NCBI GenBank assembly: GCA_027031505.1
Contig: JALVQH010000333.1
Coordinates: 1-9,034, forward strand
Origin: Campylobacteraceae bacterium
GTDB taxonomy: Bacteria > Campylobacterota > Campylobacteria > Campylobacterales > Sulfurovaceae
Direction: 5' to 3'
Length of the DNA stretch: 9,034 nt
A model generated the notes under the pieces. It saw only the letters and a list, made by a program, of their open reading frames with translations. It made no database searches and had not been told where the DNA came from. Shown in pieces: positions 6,643 through 9,034 of the stretch; within the stretch, counting starts at the first letter, position 1, and each line of letters starts with the position of its first letter. The position numbers were made by a program, and so were the translations under genes.

Positions 6643-7277
6643 ACGTCTTTCTCCTTTTTGGGGGATCGTTTTCGGGGATATTCCCGGATCAATCGCGGAT
6701 CGAACGACAGCGCAGCAAGCATTGTGAAAAACACCATCAGCACAAATGCCGTCGCTCCGGAACCGGCCAGAACCTTGAAACGATCAAATTTCACCAATCC
6801 TGTTAAAATCGAAACCACAAACACATCCACCATCGACCAGGGGCCGATGATCTCGGTGAGGTAGTAGAGTTTGTGGCGCAGAGCCTTGCTCTCCGAAACG
6901 GGATAGCGAACACTTATGAGGAGATATAATAGCAGAACAAACTTCAAAACAGGGACAAAGACCGATGCGACCAATATGATCAAAGCAACAGGATACGATC
7001 CTTGGTCCCAAAGGAGAATAATCCCCCCGATGATGGTGTTGCTCGTATGGCCTCCAAAAATATTTTTCACTTGCAGCACTGGATAAAGATTAGCTGGAAG
7101 ATAGAAGATCATCGCCGTAATCAGCAGAGCCCATGTCCGACCCAAACCATACCTGGGTTCCCGATAGATACGCGAATCACAACGGTGACACCGGATCGAA
7201 CCGCCGTAATCGACGTTAACCGCTTCGCAGATGGGACAACGGATGACGGTAAGTTTTTCGGGATGCTTCTCAGCCAT
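6639..7277 (-). CDS. pqiA: PqiA-type inner-membrane protein, second half-length copy
   Basis: A 212-residue protein corresponding to one PqiA domain. The cytoplasmic N-terminus holds a zinc-ribbon-like pair of motifs, CPIC (Cys14, Cys17) and CHRC (Cys30, Cys33). Four hydrophobic segments follow at about 48-70, 95-122, 145-164 and 173-192. The third begins with the family signature PWSMVDVF (146-153). The C-terminal tail is strongly basic (RKRSPKKEKDV). E. coli PqiA is about 417 residues with two such units; here it is the downstream of two separate genes. PqiA is the inner-membrane partner of PqiB and is thought to feed lipids into it. The start lies inside the preceding pqiA gene (8-nt overlap) with AGGA about 7 nt upstream. 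The stop overlaps the pqiB start, so translation is probably coupled both ways. Confidence 0.92.
   Translation of the reverse strand: MAEKHPEKLTVIRCPICEAVNVDYGGSIRCHRCDSRIYREPRYGLGRTWALLITAMIFYLPANLYPVLQVKNIFGGHTSNTIIGGIILLWDQGSYPVALIILVASVFVPVLKFVLLLYLLISVRYPVSESKALRHKLYYLTEIIGPWSMVDVFVVSILTGLVKFDRFKVLAGSGATAFVLMVFFTMLAALSFDPRLIREYPRKRSPKKEKDV
6650..6656 (-). promoter_or_regulatory. pqiB: Strong ribosome binding site for pqiB inside the end of pqiA
   Basis: AAGGAGA on the minus strand lies 7 nt before the pqiB ATG at 6642, within codons of the basic tail of the second PqiA. This close match to the Shine-Dalgarno consensus, plus the ATGA overlap, suggests efficient coupled expression of PqiB, which is expected to be needed as a hexamer. 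Confidence 0.6.
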
Positions 7278-7908
7278 GATAGATCCTGTTGCGCAACTCC
7301 CAGAGTGTTCCGATGCGCCTGGCCTTGGTCAGATAGAGATCGATTCCGACGTACAGAAGAAGTGCCCAGAACGATACGCCGAAATGGATTCGCACTTCTC
7401 CGGTGAGTTTGACGAGTGCCACAAGGATACTCACAGCAAAGATGTCCACCATACTCCAGGGTATCAGGTGAGAGAGGAGCACCAGCAGATCACGTGTCAA
7501 CGCTTCCCCTTTCCTCAGACGCATCAACACAATCAGGGCAATATAATCAGCTATTACCATGGCCGGAATAATCAACACCATGAACATTACGCCGATGGCG
7601 ACGATATAGTATCCGCTTTCGAGCAATTGGCTGATCACCTCCAGAATGTTCATGTGCTGTTCATTTCCAAGCAAATCGATCTGAATCAAGGGGAAAAGGT
7701 TGGCAACCACAAAAAGAATCAAGCCGGTAATCGCCAGGGAGAGTGCGCGATCGAGATAGCGCGGATCGTACCGATACAGGATTGTTCCGCAGTATTTGCA
7801 GACGGCGCGTTTGCCCGGAGGAAGAGGGATTTTTTGATGAAGCGTGTTGCACCTGGGGCAGATAACATACCGTTCGAGCTCCTCTTCATACTGAGCATGC
7901 TGAGCCAT
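7270..7908 (-). CDS. pqiA: PqiA-type inner-membrane protein, first half-length copy
   Basis: Another single PqiA unit of 212 residues, only distantly similar to its downstream partner. CPRC (Cys17, Cys20) and CKYC (Cys37, Cys40) form the zinc-ribbon-like head. Hydrophobic segments lie at about 55-78, 100-129, 146-168 and 175-194. The signature PWSMVDIFAVSIL (150-162) is nearly the same as in the second copy. By order and by its longer first cysteine spacing it probably corresponds to the N-terminal half of E. coli PqiA, but this needs an alignment. The ATG at 7908 directly follows the truD stop TAA (no gap), and the ribosome site AGGAGG lies in the last truD codons. The gene's last 8 nt overlap the next pqiA. 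I see no frame disruption, so this is a two-gene arrangement and not a broken gene. Confidence 0.92.
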   Translation of the reverse strand: MAQHAQYEEELERYVICPRCNTLHQKIPLPPGKRAVCKYCGTILYRYDPRYLDRALSLAITGLILFVVANLFPLIQIDLLGNEQHMNILEVISQLLESGYYIVAIGVMFMVLIIPAMVIADYIALIVLMRLRKGEALTRDLLVLLSHLIPWSMVDIFAVSILVALVKLTGEVRIHFGVSFWALLLYVGIDLYLTKARRIGTLWELRNRIYHG

Positions 7909-8997
7909 TTATCCCTCCTCCTGCCCCGCCATCCCGCGCAGCAGATCCACCACATTAGTCGCATAGCTCCCTTTCGGGAGAAAAAACCCCAGCTCATAGT
8001 GGGCTTTTTCGGGAAGGTACTTCCGGGTGATCTCCGTGGGGAATATCCACGCATACCGCCGGGAGCCGTCCTCGGCAATCGACGCGTCAAATTCTGCTTC
8101 AATCTCCCGTGCCTCCCCCTCGGCTTTTTTGGCTTTCTTTCCGGGAATCAGTCCGGTAGGAGCCCGGTCTTTGAGGGCAAATTTGGCTGCCTCATCCTCC
8201 ACCGTGTCGGCATGAAAGATCCGTCCGTGGGGATAGTGCATTATCACATCGCCCCGGAGGATTTTGAAAAAATGTTTCTGTTTCACCGTGTCGGAGAGTG
8301 TTCCGGTCGGCAACCCGGCAATCTGCTCCGCCTCGGCTTCGCTGAACCCATCCAGCAGTCGACTGATTTCGATCCGGCGGCTGAGCCAGTTGTTGAAAAG
8401 ATAGCTCTGATAGGCGCCGATGAGAAACTCCCGCATCTTGCGGTCGCGCACCTTCCGTCTTCCCTCGACGATCGCCTGCCCTTCACGCCAGTTCTCCCCG
8501 TCACGACCAAAGCGCTGATAGCCGAAATAGTTCGGCACCCCGTTCGCCCCGATCCAGTCGAGCACCGAATCGAGCTTGGCCTGCTGGATGCCGAGAACCT
8601 TTTTGAAGCGCAGGGAGAAGCGATTGCCTTTGAGGTGGCCGATACGGAGTTTGTTGGTGTGGCGGGTGATGGAGAGGATCTTGATCTGCGGATGGGCAAA
8701 GCGCCCGAGGGCGGTTTCGTATATGGCAGGCAGTGAGAGGTACTGGATCGTCATGGCGTGCTTGTCCTTGAGCCCGGCATACCCGATCTCGCGACGCCGG
8801 ATACCGAGATGACTGCTGAGGATATCGAGCATCTCCCAGGTGGTCAGCTCCTTCTTGCGCACCCGCACGATCAGATGCTCCCCCTCCCCGGCCCACGCAT
8901 ACAGCGGGATCTCCTCGACGATAAAATCCCGCGGCGATGGGGTGAAAAGAAAATCGTTGCGATGGGCAAACGGCAGGAGCCAGGTCGGAGTGTGCAT
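7909..8997 (-). CDS. truD: tRNA pseudouridine(13) synthase TruD
   Basis: TruD converts uridine 13 of certain tRNAs (tRNA-Glu in E. coli) to pseudouridine in the cytoplasm. The 362 residues match the family's usual length of about 350. The catalytic aspartate is Asp78 in GYAGLKDKHAMT (72-83), equivalent to E. coli Asp80. Other signatures are DFIVEEI (24-30), the RNA-binding GVPNYFGYQRFGRDG (153-167), MREFLIGAYQSYLFNNWLS (188-206), and the closing GSYATNVVDLLRG (343-355). A lysine-rich stretch (GKKAKKAEGEAREIEAEF, 286-303) lies in the TruD insertion domain. The ATG at 8997 has GAGG about 7 nt upstream. It is the first gene of a five-gene operon with pqiA, pqiA, pqiB and pqiC. No functional link between tRNA modification and lipid transport is known to me. 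Confidence 0.98.
   Translation of the reverse strand: MHTPTWLLPFAHRNDFLFTPSPRDFIVEEIPLYAWAGEGEHLIVRVRKKELTTWEMLDILSSHLGIRRREIGYAGLKDKHAMTIQYLSLPAIYETALGRFAHPQIKILSITRHTNKLRIGHLKGNRFSLRFKKVLGIQQAKLDSVLDWIGANGVPNYFGYQRFGRDGENWREGQAIVEGRRKVRDRKMREFLIGAYQSYLFNNWLSRRIEISRLLDGFSEAEAEQIAGLPTGTLSDTVKQKHFFKILRGDVIMHYPHGRIFHADTVEDEAAKFALKDRAPTGLIPGKKAKKAEGEAREIEAEFDASIAEDGSRRYAWIFPTEITRKYLPEKAHYELGFFLPKGSYATNVVDLLRGMAGQEEG
7912..7919 (-). promoter_or_regulatory. Consensus ribosome binding site in the last codons of truD, for the first pqiA
   Basis: AGGAGGGA on the minus strand encodes part of the truD C-terminus (QEEG) and sits 5 nt (counted from AGGAGG) before the pqiA ATG at 7908. The truD stop TAA lies between them. 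A terminating ribosome would therefore be placed almost exactly on the next start, a classic coupling arrangement. Confidence 0.7.
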
Positions 8998-9034
8998 GGG
9001 GAGCCTCAGGGTTTGTTTCGGTTAACTATTAATC
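8998..9034 (-). other. Upstream region of truD at the window edge
   Basis: These 37 bases hold the truD ribosome site (TGAGG, about 7 nt before the ATG) and an AT-rich patch (TTAATAGTTAAC, minus strand) near the edge. The patch might belong to a promoter, but the upstream half is outside the window, so no promoter can be called. Confidence 0.3.

Noticed and set aside
7056..7067. AAAAATATTTTT palindrome
   Set aside because: It lies within the second pqiA and encodes ordinary residues (VKNIF). A short AT palindrome like this is expected by chance and has no promoter or terminator context.
7231..8736. Open frame of 501 codons on the plus strand, antisense to truD and the first pqiA
   Set aside because: The minus-strand genes have unmistakable family motifs throughout. 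The antisense product is histidine- and proline-rich with no recognisable domain, and stays open because the real genes rarely use TTA, CTA and TCA in that register.

Overview
The window looks like ordinary chromosome from a member of the Campylobacterota (former Epsilonproteobacteria). The evidence is a FolD with the VVGASNIVGKP signature, a signal peptidase I of Campylobacter/Sulfurimonas type directly behind folD, and a small monohaem cytochrome c next door. The DNA looks fairly GC-rich for that phylum, so a Nitratifractor-, Hydrogenimonas- or Sulfurovum-like lineage is more plausible than Campylobacter. This placement is inferred by eye and not from a database search. Ten protein genes fill almost all of the window. 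I see no tRNA, rRNA, CRISPR array, insertion sequence or phage gene.

Layout. (1) 1-1432, minus strand: a small secreted cytochrome c, then proA (proline biosynthesis), which runs off the left edge. (2) 1433-1507: a short AT-rich divergent promoter region whose TATAATA core can be read as a -10 box on either strand. (3) 1508-4433, plus strand: folD, lepB, a site-2-protease-like membrane metalloprotease and rpiB. The genes overlap by 4 nt and 8 nt and then are 19 nt apart, so this is very probably one operon. (4) 4434-8997, minus strand, read from right to left: truD, two half-length pqiA genes, pqiB and pqiC. The junctions are 0 nt, -8 nt, -4 nt and +1 nt, a tightly coupled five-gene operon. 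The two operons converge with their stop codons directly abutting at 4433/4434 and no visible terminator between them.

How the genes work together. The pqi genes encode a complete MCE-type envelope lipid-transport system: PqiA-type inner-membrane proteins, a three-MCE-domain PqiB that should span the periplasm, and the PqiC lipoprotein that should receive it at the outer membrane. The clearest departure from E. coli is that PqiA is made as two separate 212-residue proteins. truD (tRNA pseudouridine 13 synthase) leads this operon, and its last codons carry the ribosome binding site of the first pqiA. The plus-strand operon mixes one-carbon metabolism (FolD), secretion and membrane proteolysis (LepB, S2P) and the pentose phosphate pathway (RpiB), a housekeeping mixture. 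I found no convincing new system; the points worth a second look are the split PqiA, the truD-pqi coupling, the symmetric -10 element, the abutting operon ends and a perfect inverted repeat inside pqiB.
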